A stretch of DNA of 64,000 nt, from the NCBI GenBank assembly GCA_963971575.1, contig OZ020616.1, forward strand, positions 17,019,575 to 17,083,574. Direction: 5' to 3'. Under the pieces are notes generated by a model that saw only the letters and a program-made list of their open reading frames with translations, ran no database searches and was not told the origin of the DNA. Of this stretch, positions 1-11,240 are shown piece by piece (positions within the stretch are counted from its first letter, which is position 1; each line of letters begins with the position of its first letter). The stretch is from Liopterus haemorrhoidalis. Lineage: Eukaryota > Arthropoda > Insecta > Coleoptera > Dytiscidae. A program made the position numbers and the translations under genes.

Positions 1-37
1 TTATGTATAAAAACATTCCTTCGATAATTTTTTTCAG

Positions 38-152
38 AAATTTGAAAACTCTTAAACTTTTTTCACTTTATTATGTAACAAATTTGAAAGCTGTTGTGGG
101 AGAACTTCAAAGTGCTTTACCAAACTGTCGTATCATATCTGATGATAAATAA
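38..152 (+). CDS. Candidate terminal exon, leucine-rich C-terminus
   Basis: A pyrimidine-rich tract ending in TTTTTTTCAG (acceptor AG at 36-37) is followed by an open frame that ends at the TAA at 150-152. The peptide is leucine-rich, with LKTLKLFSL near the start and ELQSALPNCRIISDDK at the end, about 38 residues in all. Its spacing resembles the last unit of a leucine-rich-repeat protein, where a final LPNCR-type turn is common; that family call is an inference. An AATAAA at 208-213 fits a poly(A) signal. Earlier exons would lie left of the window. The acceptor, stop and poly(A) signal together favour a real exon, but it is short and could be chance or part of an unrecognised transposon. 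Confidence 0.35.
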
Positions 153-811
153 TTATTTTTTTATTATGTTATTATTTATTTATAATTATTTTTGTATTTT
201 AGTAAAAAATAAAATTTAGTATTATACAATAATTAAAATGGCTTATAAACACTTGCGCTGGAAAGATGTCTTAGGCACGTATGTCGCAAAAAATTGGTCA
301 TGAACGTGTTTCGTTCTCATTGCAAGTGCAGATAAGTGGATATATTGCGAAATCGTTTCAATTTTAATTTAAATTTAACTAATTATTATTATCGAATTTT
401 CAGTGTCTTTGGTATCATTTCTGTTCAAGAAAGATCGATAAATTTTTAACATAACATTCAAAAGTTTTTTTGGAGGATCATACCGTTTTTGTAATTTTTT
501 TTCTACTCCTAGGTTCTGCTGAAGAACTTTTTTCCTTATTGCTCTATACACATTTACCTAATTTTGTTTTCGGCAACATTTTTCGTATCTGGGATTACAT
601 TGTTCTTAAAATATTGTCTTGGCTACGCTAGATAAAAAAATAAAACATACTCTCTGACTGGCGGACCACATGAAATCACTCGGGCTGGATTCGTTCACTA
701 GGGCCGTAAGTTTCTTACCCTGTTATAGGTAATTATGTATACTTTAAATAACAATTGCACACTTTTGCATAAAAATAATTTCCAACTTGTACGGAACAAT
801 TTTCGTAAAAA
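153..811. other. Gene-free AT-rich stretch
   Basis: After the AATAAA at 208-213 there is no credible open frame, splice pair or recognised transposon end. A slightly GC-richer patch near 650-715 has no coding signature on either strand. Confidence 0.5.
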
Positions 812-1145
812 AAGACGTTAACCATAACAATGAGATGACGTCACAGTTGAAAAACTTCCTGTGTTGCCACTTCGCTAATTGTCAAAAAAGTGAGGTTATA
901 TCGACCAACTTCTAAAAAAAGATTGAAAACCTATATTTCCTATGGAGGAACGGAATTAATGTAGGGTGACCATTCGTCTTCTTTTATGACAGTCCTGCAT
1001 TTTGATTCAATGTCCCGCCCCATTACATGTCCCGCAAAATGTTCTGCATTTTTTAAATCTAACTTACTTGCTGCCAGTGCTCTACATTTCCTATAGTTTA
1101 TATAGTTTTCATTTTAGAATTTTGATATTAAAATGTTTATATTTA

Positions 1146-1552
1146 AAGTCTGTTCCAAACGGTTAGGCGGAACTAGATTTTGCAATCTAGTTACTTTCAT
1201 CGTTTAAATCGTGCTTTTCGGCCGTTTTGTTTAAGCTTTGTAAATAATACTTACAATAAACATTTTTTGGTTAAGGTTAATATCATTTTAAATGTTATTT
1301 TCTTAATATTTTGATATTTTGTGCATTCTTAATACAAATTTCCCATTTATTTATTTTTTTGTCATTAAAATTAGTAAAAAAAAATAATTTAATTTTGACA
1401 TGTCATTCGTTTCTATGGTTTCATTGTTGGAATTTTAAATTTTGACATTCCAACGTGAAAAATGAAATAACCCAAGCAAGGTCCCTTCTCGTGACAACCT
1501 AAAAGAACGAAATTCCCATTTAGTTCCGCCTAACCGTTTGGAACAGACTGTA
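1146..1552. mobile_element. Fam-C MITE, complete copy
   Basis: An element of about 405 bp with ends AGTCTGTTCCAAACGG / CCGTTTGGAACAGACT and subterminal TAGGCGGAACTA. It has no coding capacity. At least five other copies or fragments lie at 22297, 22843, 22996, 55033 and 63177, in both orientations and closely alike, so the family was active fairly recently. Confidence 0.85.
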
Positions 1553-1583
1553 CTTTACATATTATTATATGTGGAGTTATCAG

Positions 1584-1992
1584 TGTATAAGCAGTTCACT
1601 TTTGTAAGAACAAACTAAGACGGAATTTTGTTTTCAATAGTTTGCACATTTGAAGCTGTATGTCATGTTGGTATTAAAAAATGTCACTTTTTTAAAATGT
1701 CTATCCATTTGACATATGTCATAATGAAAAATTATATCTTAATTATAATGATCATAACCTTATCAACCTAAAGTCGGTTTTATGGCATAAGGAATATTTT
1801 TAATTGACATTTAAAGTCAGTAAAACACTATAAAAGTAACCAAAATAACCAGATATATGGTCTATTTCAAAGTAGAAAAATGTGTGTAAGAAGATAGGAG
1901 CTGTTTGTCCTTGCTTCGGATTGGTTTAGATCGTCATCCCTATTACACTGTTAAAACAAAACTGTTGTTCTTACAAAAGTGAACTGCTTATA
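1584..1992. mobile_element. Fam-H MITE, copy 1, with internal insertion
   Basis: The ends are TATAAGCAGTTCACTTTTGT and its inverse ACAAAAGTGAACTGCTTATA. The copy at 30476-30778 is about 300 bp and matches inversely. This copy is longer because about 110 bp at 1858-1968, an inverted match to 2762-2862 of the neighbouring Fam-D element, was added before its right end. Confidence 0.75.
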
Positions 1993-3176
1993 TAATCTGT
2001 CTCATTTTATAATACGAAACTATGGTCTATTTCAAAGTAGAAAAAAGTAGATAGTGCTGCGAACCGAGTACGATTTACACTGGACAAATACAGTATAGCG
2101 GGAAATTTAAAATAAGTTACAACTAGGGCATGGGCGTAGTAACAGGGTTAGCAAGTGATTATTTTTTTTAATATAAAAAATGGTTAATAAGATATTGAAA
2201 TAAACAAGGCAGATAATACACTTACGTTATTTATACGACATAAATTCAGTTTAAGGGGAAATTTGAAAAAGTTAAAAAAATATTAATTTTTAAAAATTAT
2301 GTACTATTATATATATAAAAAGAGAGATTTGGATTAAGGAGTTTAAATAAAGCAATAAAATAAACAATCATTCTTCAGAGCTAAATTTCTTATTTAAATA
2401 TTTATTGTAAATAAAAATTAAAAATATATGTATATATGAAGGTCTAAAAATTATATCAATAACTTCTTCTTTGGGCACTATCAGCTGGGCTCTCTTTTGG
2501 CCTCACATTAGTCCTCTCTCTTTGATCTGCTAATTGTCAATTGTCAAAAAATATTTATATGTCAGATAACCTAAAAAATATATAACTGCGTAAAAACAAA
2601 TTACATGGAGAATTTTCTCCATAAAATCTACGCCAAGAATATAAATAAAAGTCTAAATATGTAAATAATAACAAAATATACGAAAAAAATAAAATAATAA
2701 ATAATATATATTTCCAATGTACGACACTGTACATCTGTCAACGTGGACTAAAAATAATATTTTAACAGTGTAATAGGGATGACGTTCTAAACCAATCCGA
2801 AGCAAGGACAAACAGCTCCTATCTTCTTACACACATTTTTCTACTTTGAAATAGACCATAGATCTGGTTACTTTGTTGACTGTTGTGGTGTAAATAGACT
2901 TTTATGGAAACATGTGAACTTGTAAACCTGGCTTTTAAATATTTGGTTAAGTTTTATTATATCGAGGTTATATTCACTCAAAAACTATGTATGTATGTCA
3001 GATAACAAATTGACATGTCAAAATTGCCATTGACATGTCAAAATTGTGATAGACATGTCAAATATTTTGAAAGGTGCCACTTCAGAATTACCACCCTAAA
3101 ATGATATTTTAAATATGCAACATAAAAAATGAAATTTCCCTCTTAGTTTCGTATAACAAAATGAGACAGATAATAC
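1991..3176. mobile_element. Fam-D long form, copy 1
   Basis: The ends TATAATCTGTCTCATTTT / AAAATGAGACAGATAATA are those of the 180-bp Fam-D MITEs at 7284, 31312 and 34036, but the interior is about 1.2 kb. The same interior is found at 29306-30450. No transposase frame is visible. The short MITEs share the inner word GGTTACTTTGGTGACTG with it and look like deletion derivatives. Confidence 0.75.
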
Positions 3177-3395
3177 TTTATTTTTTTGTGATATTTTTTA
3201 TTCAATTGTATTTTTTTTGTCGTGGTATTTAAACCATATTAGTTTATATTATAATTATAAACCATATAATTATATTTAACAATTTAATTTAACAATTGTG
3301 GAATTGTTTAATATATTTTTTTTATCTTTTGTACCCCTTAAATCTTATATACGAATTCCGTCCCGCATTGCCTTCTCAAGAAAATGGTCATCCTA

Positions 3396-4720
3396 ATTTA
3401 ATGTCAATTATGATGCAGAGCAGTTCTTTCCAACCGATTTGTCACGAAATTTATGGTTTAAATTATATTAAGTGGGTAATATAGTACCAAACAAAATAAA
3501 ATGAAAATTTCAATGTATAAGAATCATCACAAATAATTATTTTTAGAAATGTCTCGTGTTCTTTTCATCTTTTTTATACAATTTACAGACCGCTTGAGGA
3601 AATGCGTTTAGGCCTTTTCTCGAACACTATCGACTCAGAGCATTCCGAGCTTGCTTCCCGAACCCATCTAAAGAGATGGGTTCCCAAATAAAGCAATGAT
3701 AAAGAGTCAAATTTTTTATTATTTAAATAGAATTTTTTGAATATTTGAATTTCATATGTTCGATACAATTTTTCTTCGAATAATGAATATTCAAATATTA
3801 TTGCCAGTTCCAACAGTTTATTACCGCTTTTAAAATTACTTTTCGCTTGCGTCTGATAATAATAATCACTCTACGTAACAGACCTATAAGTTAAAATTAG
3901 AAAAAAGGAAGAATGTAATAAATGTGAATAGAACATATTTTATTAATATAATTTAATATTTATTTATCAACCAAGATACGAAATGAAATATTGTTTTCGA
4001 TCAGTCACATTACAAATTACAAAACCTTTTAAAATATATATTTAACGCAATGTACAGAAGAAGATAAAAGTACGTTGTAGAAATATCACCAAACATGGAA
4101 AATACTTAAATATACAAACACTTCAAATACAGTAAAAATAAAATATTTTAAAATTGCAATAGGGCACGTATTTACTTGATAGTATACCTACAGCATATTG
4201 TCCATATATTTGACTTGTGTAAAATCATCAAAAAAATATATTGGATTTTTCAGTAAATAATTCTTGATAGTTCTTTTTTAGGGAGTTGTAGGTATGACCA
4301 CCAAAAAACCTTTATACGGTAGAAATTGTAGCCAAACGGCTTAACATATAATGTTGAAATTTGGCATTTTTACATTACGTATCTCAACTGATGAAAAATT
4401 GTCTAATTCTACAACAGACTTAGTACGTGTTCGTTTCTTTTTCGGGCTACTGACATCTTCACTCGATTGTTGTGCAGCAATTTTATTCACTTTAGAAATG
4501 CAGTCATCTAATGCAGCAGCAACTCTCTAAAAAGTTAATTAACAGTTATTTGTAGAAACATATTCCAGTGAAAAAACCATAGATATACACAAAATTTAAT
4601 ATATACTTACTCACATCTCTCACACATTTCAAATCCATTAAAGGCCCAGCATTATCTCGCACCCTTTCAAAATAATTAATAAGAGACAAAAAACATCCTT
4701 TGAGCGCGGCTACTAAGAGC
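3396..4720. other. Interior of Fam-B copy A, no gene
   Basis: The sequence is collinear with 27360-28100 and 28660-28800 of another Fam-B copy. Short frames on both strands have no recognisable domain. The segment 4285-4390 is a truncated Fam-A end (GTAGGTATGACCACC followed by TAGCCAAACGGC) without its microsatellite. Confidence 0.6.
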
Positions 4721-4985
4721 TTTCGCCATTTTTATTATAATAATATTTGATTTAATGCAAAATAAAATTTAACCTCACTTAAATGTCAAACAGAAATATG
4801 ACTGAACAGTACTATCTAAACGCGGCTACGTTGAAAAACAGTACCAACATGTAACAAAATGTAACAACTGAGGAATGGTTTGATGTTGGTTAAATCACAT
4901 TATGACATTGGTAATTAAATTAACCAAGTGTGACGTCATCTCATATTTATTGTGAATGGAGTTTAGTGCTTTGCATTGTATAGAG

Positions 4986-5610
4986 CAGGGCTGTCCAACC
5001 AGTCGATCGCGATCTACCGGTCGATCGCGGAGTGATTTTAAGTAGATCTTTAGTTTTCTCTCGCTTCCATGTACTTAAAAACTCATTTTATAGATATAAC
5101 CCGATCCGTAAAAATTTTAATAAGCTTCTCGCTAGTCTACGTTGTTATCTTTTAGGCTTACGCCTTAACTCATTTATTTAATTTTGATTTACAACGTGTT
5201 TTTTTAAATTTTATATACACTACATACACAACGTCTTGTGTTATTTATTATTACACACCGTCGCTAAGACACTGTTTTCAAAGAACCATTTTCTAATCAT
5301 CTTGCATAAAATTCATTAGCGATCAGTGTGTTAACCGTCAGGCTAAAAGTGCAGCCGTAAAGGGCCTATGAAGAATCTTCATAAACATTTTTTAAATTTC
5401 TTTTTGCGTATTAGGTTATTTTTAAATGAAAAACAGCTTTCAAAATGCAATATTTAATGCATTTTTTCAACATTTTTTTCCCAGGGGAGGACCTCCTCAC
5501 CCGGAAGGGCATTCCATGCCCCCCAGTAGTTGACTACGCATTCTGGTCGATCGTGGTAATAATATATATAAAAAAGTAGATCCCATATGCAAAAAGGTTG
5601 AACAGCCCTG
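4986..5610. mobile_element. hAT-type MITE, CAGGGCTGTCCAACC ends
   Basis: The left end is CAGGGCTGTCCAACC and the right end GGTTGAACAGCCCTG. The 8-bp target duplication GTATAGAG is perfect at 4978-4985 and 5611-5618. The subterminal region repeats CGATCGCG-type words near both ends. No transposase is visible. Eight-base duplications and CAGGG tips are typical of hAT elements. Confidence 0.9.
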
Positions 5611-5745
5611 GTATAGAGCGATATGCGTCCAAACTTTTTTGTTCGTTTATCTCTAAACCAGAAAAAACAAATTACATGTATCCCCAATATCTGGATATTT
5701 GGAATTACCCCTTATATTTTGATGGATCTATTCCTTTAGGAAGCT

Positions 5746-5797
5746 AAGCGCAAATAGCCATCGTTGTTGTGCGCTAAAAAAAATTAACTAACTAACT
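5746..5797 (+). mobile_element. Tiny 5'-truncated SINE-like retroposon
   Basis: A 52-bp insert (GCGCAAATAGCCATCG start region, A-run, then TAACTAACTAAC tail) is flanked by a perfect 11-bp duplication TTTAGGAAGCT at 5735-5745 and 5798-5808. An inverted twin with its own 11-bp duplication is at 28704-28754. The inner word resembles the 3' part of the SINE at 35962-36119 (AATGGCCATAGTAGCTAA). It is most likely the extreme 3' end of a SINE moved by LINE machinery. Confidence 0.8.
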
Positions 5798-6223
5798 TTT
5801 AGGAAGCTCAACGGTGAATATAGATCGAAAAGGAATCTAGAACTATAAAAGTAAGTAGTACCACCTGGCGTACAAATTTAACAAAAATAAAATTATTTGG
5901 TTTCATGACAAAAACAAACAGATGTGAGACCAATTTAACGACTTGGAATAGCCAAAATAAATGCAAATACGAAATTCTGAGAACTTTTCAAAAGCTACAT
6001 GCCAAATTTTAAATAGTAATAGAAGAACAAAGAAGCAAACTTATGCAGACCTTTTAACCCACGATGAATTTATTACTAATTTTCAGCAATCCGTAGATTT
6101 AATAAATAAACTACCCATAATAGCACCTTAGTATCTCCCATATCTCATCTAACTGCCAATTCAACATTTCGAGTTAATAGCCATTTCTTATTGCAGTAAA
6201 TAAGCATTATTAATAAAAATAAA

Positions 6224-6516
6224 CAGAGCCGCAGTAAGGGGGGGGGCGGAGGGTACGACGGCCGATGAGCTTGACTAAGGGGCGCCACATTGTGAAAGTG
6301 AGGACCTTTTTTTTTGCTCTTCACTTGGATTTTGGGAGGTGAGTCCTTTTTTTTGCTCTTCATTTGAATTTTGGGAGGTGAGGACCTTTTTTTTTTGCTC
6401 TTCACTTGGAATTTGCGAGGCGAGGACTTTTTTTTTTTGCTCATCATCTAGATTTTTGCCAAGGGCGCCAAAACACAGTTTTGCCCCTAGCGCAAGTTTT
6501 GCTTACTGCGGCTCTG
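6224..6516. mobile_element. Fam-F hAT MITE (CAGAGCCGCAGTAAG ends), copy 1
   Basis: The ends CAGAGCCGCAGTAAG / CTTACTGCGGCTCTG are inverted repeats. The flanks AAAATAAA (6216-6223) and AAAATAAG (6517-6524) match at 7 of 8 bases. The interior carries four decayed copies of a roughly 40-bp unit with GAGGTGAGGACC and TTTTTTGCTCTTCACTT. Other copies are at 38900 and 60154. No protein is encoded; open frames here are repeat artefacts. Confidence 0.85.
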
Positions 6517-6618
6517 AAAATAAGTATTATTATTAATAATAATGTAGGTGATGCAATAAATTCTCTTAATAACAACAAATCTAGAGATGCTTATAGACGC
6601 AAACCTAGACTAGAGTTG

Positions 6619-7132
6619 GTTTTACACAGTCCAATTTATTGATCAATAAATTCAACAAGTTTTTTGTCAAATAATTGAAAAATTTATTGGTAACCTTGAA
6701 AATAAAAGCATCACTTTACACACATCAGTTTATTTATAATCTTTTTTGAAAAATTTTACAATACCAACTGTAAAACATGTTGACATATTTATCAAAATGA
6801 AAATATTGAAAAAATCTTCACAAAATTACGAGCTGAGAAAAAAACACAAAAAAAGGAATAACCTAGATAATAGTAAATTAGAACGTTTGAGGTTCTGTCA
6901 CATTTGAAAACACAAACTATATATTTCTAGGTTATGCTATAACCAAACAGTGGCAATAACTAAACAGATAAAAATATACCTAGAATTCCCTAAAAAATTG
7001 ATGAAAAATAGAACTTGTTCTATTTTCAAAATAAATTCATCAATTAATTGTTGAATTTTGACTTTACACACTTCAATAAATTGAAGGTCAACTTTTTCAA
7101 TTAATTGATTAATAAATTGAATCGTGTAAAAG
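6619..7132. mobile_element. MITE with TTTTACAC ends
   Basis: The left end TTTTACACAGTCCAATTTAT and the inverse of the right end (TTTTACACGATTCAATTTAT) match at 18 of 20 bases. It interrupts the decayed LINE reading frame, with LINE-like sequence resuming immediately after. No clear target duplication was found, so the superfamily is not assigned. Confidence 0.65.
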
Positions 7133-7283
7133 CAATTTAATTAAATCAATGAAAGACACACTAATTATTCCATTGACTAAAATATTTGATTCCTGTATTT
7201 CTTCATGAATCTTTCCATATTAACTGAAGTTAGCCAATGTTATACCTTTTCACAAAAAGAGAGACACAAATTATTTAAGTAAC

Positions 7284-7468
7284 TATTATCTGTCTCATTT
7301 TGTAATACGTAACTAACCGGGAAAGTTCTTTTTTTATGTTGTATACTGACAATACATTTATAATATTATCATAGTATTGGTTCACACGGATACGCCAGTC
7401 TTTTTACGCCACAACAGTCACCAAAGTAACCAGATATAGTTTCGTATTACAAATTGAGACGGATTATA
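7284..7468. mobile_element. Fam-D short MITE
   Basis: About 180 bp with ends ATCTGTCTCATTTTGTAATA and its inverse. It interrupts the LINE between the HKK-type and ISLL-type motifs. Similar copies are at 31312-31498 and 34036-34217. Confidence 0.85.
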
Positions 7469-8339
7469 ACTCCAATATCTCTTTTAACCGTTTATTTCTA
7501 AACTATTTGAGAAAATACTTTTTCAAGTTGTAGCTACTTCGAAAATATTAAAATTTTAAGTAGTTCTTAATTTGGATTTCGTTGTAATAAATTACCACTG
7601 ATATAATTTTTGATTTCATTGACTATGTGTGTGAGAGTCTAAAGCATTTTACTGTGTGTCTCCCGTTGAGTCAATAGAAAAAGTAAAATTTTACAACATT
7701 AACGCAGAAAGTTGCTTATTTCTTAAGTAGTATGTCAAAACAGAAAACAATTATAAAAATTAATAAAATTTCCTCCGAAATTTCCACAATTGGTTTTGGA
7801 GTACCTCAGGGATCGATTTTGGGACCACTTTTATTCTTGATTTTTATCAATGTCTTCCCCTGTTCTATTCACAGGAAAACAGTCCTTTTTGCGGACAATG
7901 CGACTATCATTACACGCTCTCAATCTTTAAATACTATAATCTCTGAGAGCGAATCTCTTGTAGATGATGCAAAATTACAGGTTACCTCCGATAAACTGTA
8001 ATTAAATATCAGCAAAACACAGGCCTTATTAATTTCTACAAGACCAAGTAATTATGAAAATCCCCAGTCTGTCAAGTTCTTAGGTGTACATTTGGATCCT
8101 GGTCTCAAATGGGATCGACACGTAGGTAACATCAGTACTAAACTCTGTAAGATGATTTATTTACTTACAAATTTAGAGGTTTTCAATAATATTATATTAA
8201 CAGCGTATTACTCTGGGCCCACTCTTCATCTGCGGAAAGAACATTCGCTTTACAAAGACGAGCAATACTGGTAATCGCAGGTTGTTCATACAGACAACAC
8301 TGTCGAATGCTTTTTTTTACCATAGACTTTATTTATTGA

Positions 8340-9183
8340 CGCTTCAACATCAAGGTTTTTAGCGTCTTTCTAATAATACAATATATGGTACAAGATATAA
8401 TATACTTAAATTAAGGTAACATTTTATTATTCTTAGAATTTGTCCTTATATTAACTGTAGCAGTTCTGCTTCTGTTAGGAACCTAATTATGTTGTTGGAG
8501 GCATCTGGAGTGTTTTTAAGAGCTTCGGCTAGGCTATCGGGGATGTTATATTTATGCCGTAGTTGACTGTAGGCTTGGCACTCGATGAGGATGTGTTCAA
8601 CTGTGATTAATTCATGGCACTGCTCACAGATCTTGGCATTTTCCTTTTGTAGTAGATGTTCGTGTGTAAGTTTCGTGTTGCCAATTCGTAATCTTGTGAG
8701 TGATGTTTGTATTTTGCGATCACTACAAAGATTCCATATATTTGTATCCTTTTTTATGTTTCTTAGTTTGTTCGAGTTGTCGGTACTCAGCCATTTATGC
8801 CTTTGTTGCTTGATCATGTATTCTGTGATGGTTTTGAAGCTATCCTCCATTCGTATCTCGGTCCTTAGTTGTGGTGCGTCACTTCTGCTTTTTATAATGT
8901 TGTCTATTTCCTCGTTTCCTGGTATACCTTTATGACTTGGGACCCAAAGAAGCGTTATTTTCTGTTTTGTACGTTTCTGGTAGTGGTGGATTATTTCCTG
9001 GATCTTCTGGATGGTTTGTTGTTTAGTTTTTATGTTAGTTATGTTTTTAATGGCAGTGAGGGAATCTGTACATATGACGATGTTGTTTGTTTCTGGTCCT
9101 GCGGCTATATCGAATGCTTTTTGTAAATTAAAAAATGTTGACATTCCGTTCTCTTTATATATATATATATATATATATATCAC
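8340..9183 (-). pseudogene. LINE 3' end: RNase H domain and CCHC-like tail
   Basis: A minus-strand open frame (stop at 8446, readable from about 9147 down) encodes the C-terminal half of a LINE RNase H: VICTDSLTAIKNI, then LLWVPSHKGIPGNEEID, which carries the W-P-S-H and G-N-E signature. A C-terminal zinc-binding patch CEQCHELITVEHILIEC follows. Jockey and I-clade LINEs have this order. The 5' side is cut off in a (TA)n tract at 9158-9182, as for a 5'-truncated insertion. The 3' untranslated end at 8340-8445 carries a GACGCTTCAA/GCGTC word also seen at 62540. The frame is intact, but the element lacks endonuclease and RT and cannot move by itself. Confidence 0.85.
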
Positions 9184-9502
9184 TGTCTAGTCTACGCATA
9201 TAAAAATATGAATGCTTTAAAAACACGTGATGTTGTCCAGGCTTAAAACACACGGAATAAAACGGATATATGTCTAAATTTTTAATGCGTCTAGGCCAGG
9301 CGTCGGGAACCTTTTGGAAACAAAGAGCCAGTTTAGCAAATTACGTACAAAAAATAAAATTTAGGGAGCCGCAGTTTTAATTCGATTTATTTATTCATTA
9401 CTTCAGTATTGACAACTAATACACATATAGGTACAAATGGAACTTTAAAAAAAATAGTTATTGTTTTCTCTAAGTACAATAAATAAAAGGATATAAATTT
9501 TC

Positions 9503-9557
9503 AGCTTTTTAGGGTTTTGTAGGTATGATCAAAAAACCCTTATACCGTCATTTTGTC

Positions 9558-9591
<34 letters not shown>

Positions 9592-10570
9592 TTGGTAAAA
9601 ATTGTAGCCAAACGGCTAAACCTAGAGAGTTGAAATTTGGCATGCTTATACAACTCTTTGACCCGCACATAAGAAAAATACTAAAACATCTAAAAAACAT
9701 ATCCCCCTAAAAATATAAACAAATATGTGCTCATCAAAAAATTTTTTTTTTTTGTATAATTCTGAGTAGGATATCAAATGAAAGCCCTTGGTACGTGGAT
9801 TAACGATCAAATTTTTATTTTTGCAAAATAAATGATTTTGAAGCGATTTTTGCCAAAATTGTGCAAAAAAATTTTTGTCCCACACCCTGTAGCCCAGATG
9901 GTTTAAACTAAAAATCTGAAAAAATTCTAAGTAATGTACATTGGTGTGAACCGGAATAGTACAACAGGAATTTTTGATCAGATTACGTTTTTGGAAAAAA
10001 AAACGCATTTTTTGTGATTTTTGGCTAATAATGTACACCAGTTATAGCTTTGTAACACGCTACACTGGAACGTGTATGCTGGTGTAATGGTTTTGACGCT
10101 GGCTTTTCACCCAAGTAGCTCGATCCGAAAGGGATCGAACCCTGCGAGAAGAGACAATATTATTTTTTTTAAAATTTTTATATTGTTTAAATTATTTTTC
10201 CAAAATTCTAGTTATATTTTGGCAAATGTTGCATTTAATTTTTAAAAGAGTAAATTTAATAACCAGTGTAAATTGTTTAAATTATAATTTAGTTATGTTT
10301 CAATGTACACGAAATCAGAGGGGCGGAACTTATAACAATCAATGGAAGCCATAGGCGCAATTTTTAAAATTCTTAATGAACCTTGCTATATAAAAAAAAA
10401 AAATACTGCACATATTTAGAAACTTAAATAATGGTATTAGGCGTTCGAATTAAAATTAACAAAAAAAATATTTTAATATAAAATTTGTTTTGGCATCCCA
10501 AATAATCATCATTCACTTACTAAATACCTGCAAAACCCTGAAATGTGTGAAAATTCACACTTCACATCAA
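9503..10570 (+). mobile_element. Fam-A mini-me-like repeat with (TCTG)n, copy 1
   Basis: It begins TTTTTAGGGTTTTGTAGGTA and ends TGCAAAACCCTGAAATGTG followed by the hairpin GTGTGAAAATTCACAC. The near-ends are therefore inverted (AGGGTTTTGTAGGTAT / the inverse of ACCTGCAAAACCCT). A short (GTCT)n tract lies at 9556-9590. Near 10080-10145 a segment resembles a tRNA head (GGTGTAATGG, then GGGATCGAACCCTGCG). Copies are at 38968 (inverted) and 48060, with fragments at 4285, 12003, 15880, 18470 and 18760. Microsatellite plus terminal hairpin resembles mini-me/DINE-type Helitron derivatives; that assignment is an inference. Confidence 0.75.
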
Positions 10571-10774
10571 TTTTTTAACAAGGTTCTCGTAACGTTAAAA
10601 GAGTTCCTCTTAACGGAATAAAATCAATAGCTCATTAAAAAAAATTGAGCCATTTTTCGCCGTGCGTAACTTATTATTCGAAAGACCTTTTTAACCGTGA
10701 AAGAACATTTTTACCGCGCTTATCTTGCAGTTTGATAGATCTTTTCAATCGTGCATAGCTTACTGTTCGAAATA

Positions 10775-10900
10775 CCCAATTTTACCGTGCATAAAGCTTT
10801 TTGCACCTTGAGTAATTAACCTTTCATAGACCAATTTTACCGTGCATAAAGCTTTTTGCACCTTGAGTAATTAACCTTTCATAGACCAATTTTACCGTGC
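10775..10900. repeat. 55-bp tandem repeat, about 2.3 units
   Basis: The word CCAATTTTACCGTGC recurs at 10776, 10831 and 10886, exactly 55 bases apart, and the units between are essentially identical. It lies inside the outer hAT shell. A looser GTGC-containing periodicity precedes it from about 10660. Confidence 0.9.
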
Positions 10901-11089
10901 GGAGGACCTATCTTAATGTGCTTTTAATATTTCCCCTAAGTAAAACGATATTTTTTATAAATATTTATTTTATTTATGTAAATGTGAATACAACAAAATA
11001 TTGCAAAAACAATATAACCATTATTAAATTTAAAATTTAATGCGATTTTTGGACTTGGCATTTATCTGTCAATTTTGTCAAATTTGGAG

Positions 11090-11240
11090 TGTATTTCGTG
11101 CATTTTTCGCGCTTTTAGACTTGCATCCGTTCTATGTTGCAGTCTGCTTCTATGTTTGTTTTTCATGTAGTTCATAGTACAGAAAAATTGTTCGCAATTG
11201 TATGTGGACTCAAATAAGGCGAAATTCCAAAAACTAATCT
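11090..11240 (-). pseudogene. hAT transposase C-terminal (dimerisation) relic
   Basis: Reading the minus strand gives ALFESTYNCEQFFCTMNYMK followed by NKHRSRLQHRTDASLKAR. This matches the hAT C-terminal pattern of a small-residue/Y/CEQ-F block, then K-S-R-R-L-D-L, seen in ZBED/GTF2IRD2-like transposases. It ends in stops on both sides. It belongs to the outer hAT shell and fixes its coding strand as minus. Confidence 0.7.

Larger units (their letters stand above)
962..3395. mobile_element. hAT-type element (TAGGGTGACC ends) nested in Fam-B
   Basis: The left end reads TAGGGTGACCATTCGTC and the right end is its inverse, AAAATGGTCATCCTA. The flanks AATTAATG (954-961) and ATTTAATG (3396-3403) match at 7 of 8 bases, as expected for an aged hAT duplication. 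The related Fam-B copy at 27.35 kb has the uninterrupted target (AATTAATGTAAATTATT), which proves the insertion. Its body is filled by later arrivals at 1146, 1584 and 1991. A short relative with the same ends lies at 21093-21308. Confidence 0.8.
812..4973. mobile_element. Fam-B TIR element, copy A, interrupted
   Basis: The ends are inverted repeats containing the palindrome TGACGTCA: left near 834-843, right near 4931-4938 followed by CTCATATTTATTGTG. The same ends and flanking words (TTGTTGCCAATTCGTAAAC type) occur at 13.8, 14.4 and 27.2 kb. Internal sequence from 3396 to 4700 aligns by eye with 27360-28700. The element is split at 962-3395 by a hAT copy, and a short Fam-A end sits at 4285-4390. 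No transposase is readable, so it is non-autonomous or very decayed. TA target duplications at better copies suggest the Tc1/mariner side, but the superfamily is not certain. Confidence 0.7.
5890..8330 (+). pseudogene. Decayed LINE (reverse transcriptase) split by three MITEs
   Basis: Translation in shifting frames gives an ordered series of LINE pieces: YADLLTHDEFITNFQQ (6035-6085), INSLNNNKSRDAYRR (6555-6605), a stretch like PLTKIFDSCI and ANVIPFHKK (7165-7260), ISLLTVY (from 7475), then GVPQGSILGPLLFLIF (7798-7845), LFADNATII (7887-7913) and VKFLGVHLDPGLKWDRH (8070-8120). The order matches the linker, RT fingers and palm of Jockey/CR1-like elements. The catalytic FADD has become FADN, and several stops and frameshifts are present. 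MITEs at 6224-6516, 6619-7132 and 7284-7468 interrupt it. It is certainly dead. Confidence 0.75.

Noticed and set aside
6145..6536. Lysine- or phenylalanine-rich frames (SKKK and FFFCSS repeats)
   Set aside because: They are translations of the T-run/GAGGACC minisatellite inside a hAT MITE; the same artefact appears at 21.1, 34.5 and 51.2 kb.
9646..10038. 130-codon minus-strand frame recurring in several Fam-A repeats
   Set aside because: The frame is broken by small indels in the 48-kb copy and has no domain; recurrence follows from repeat similarity, not selection on a protein.
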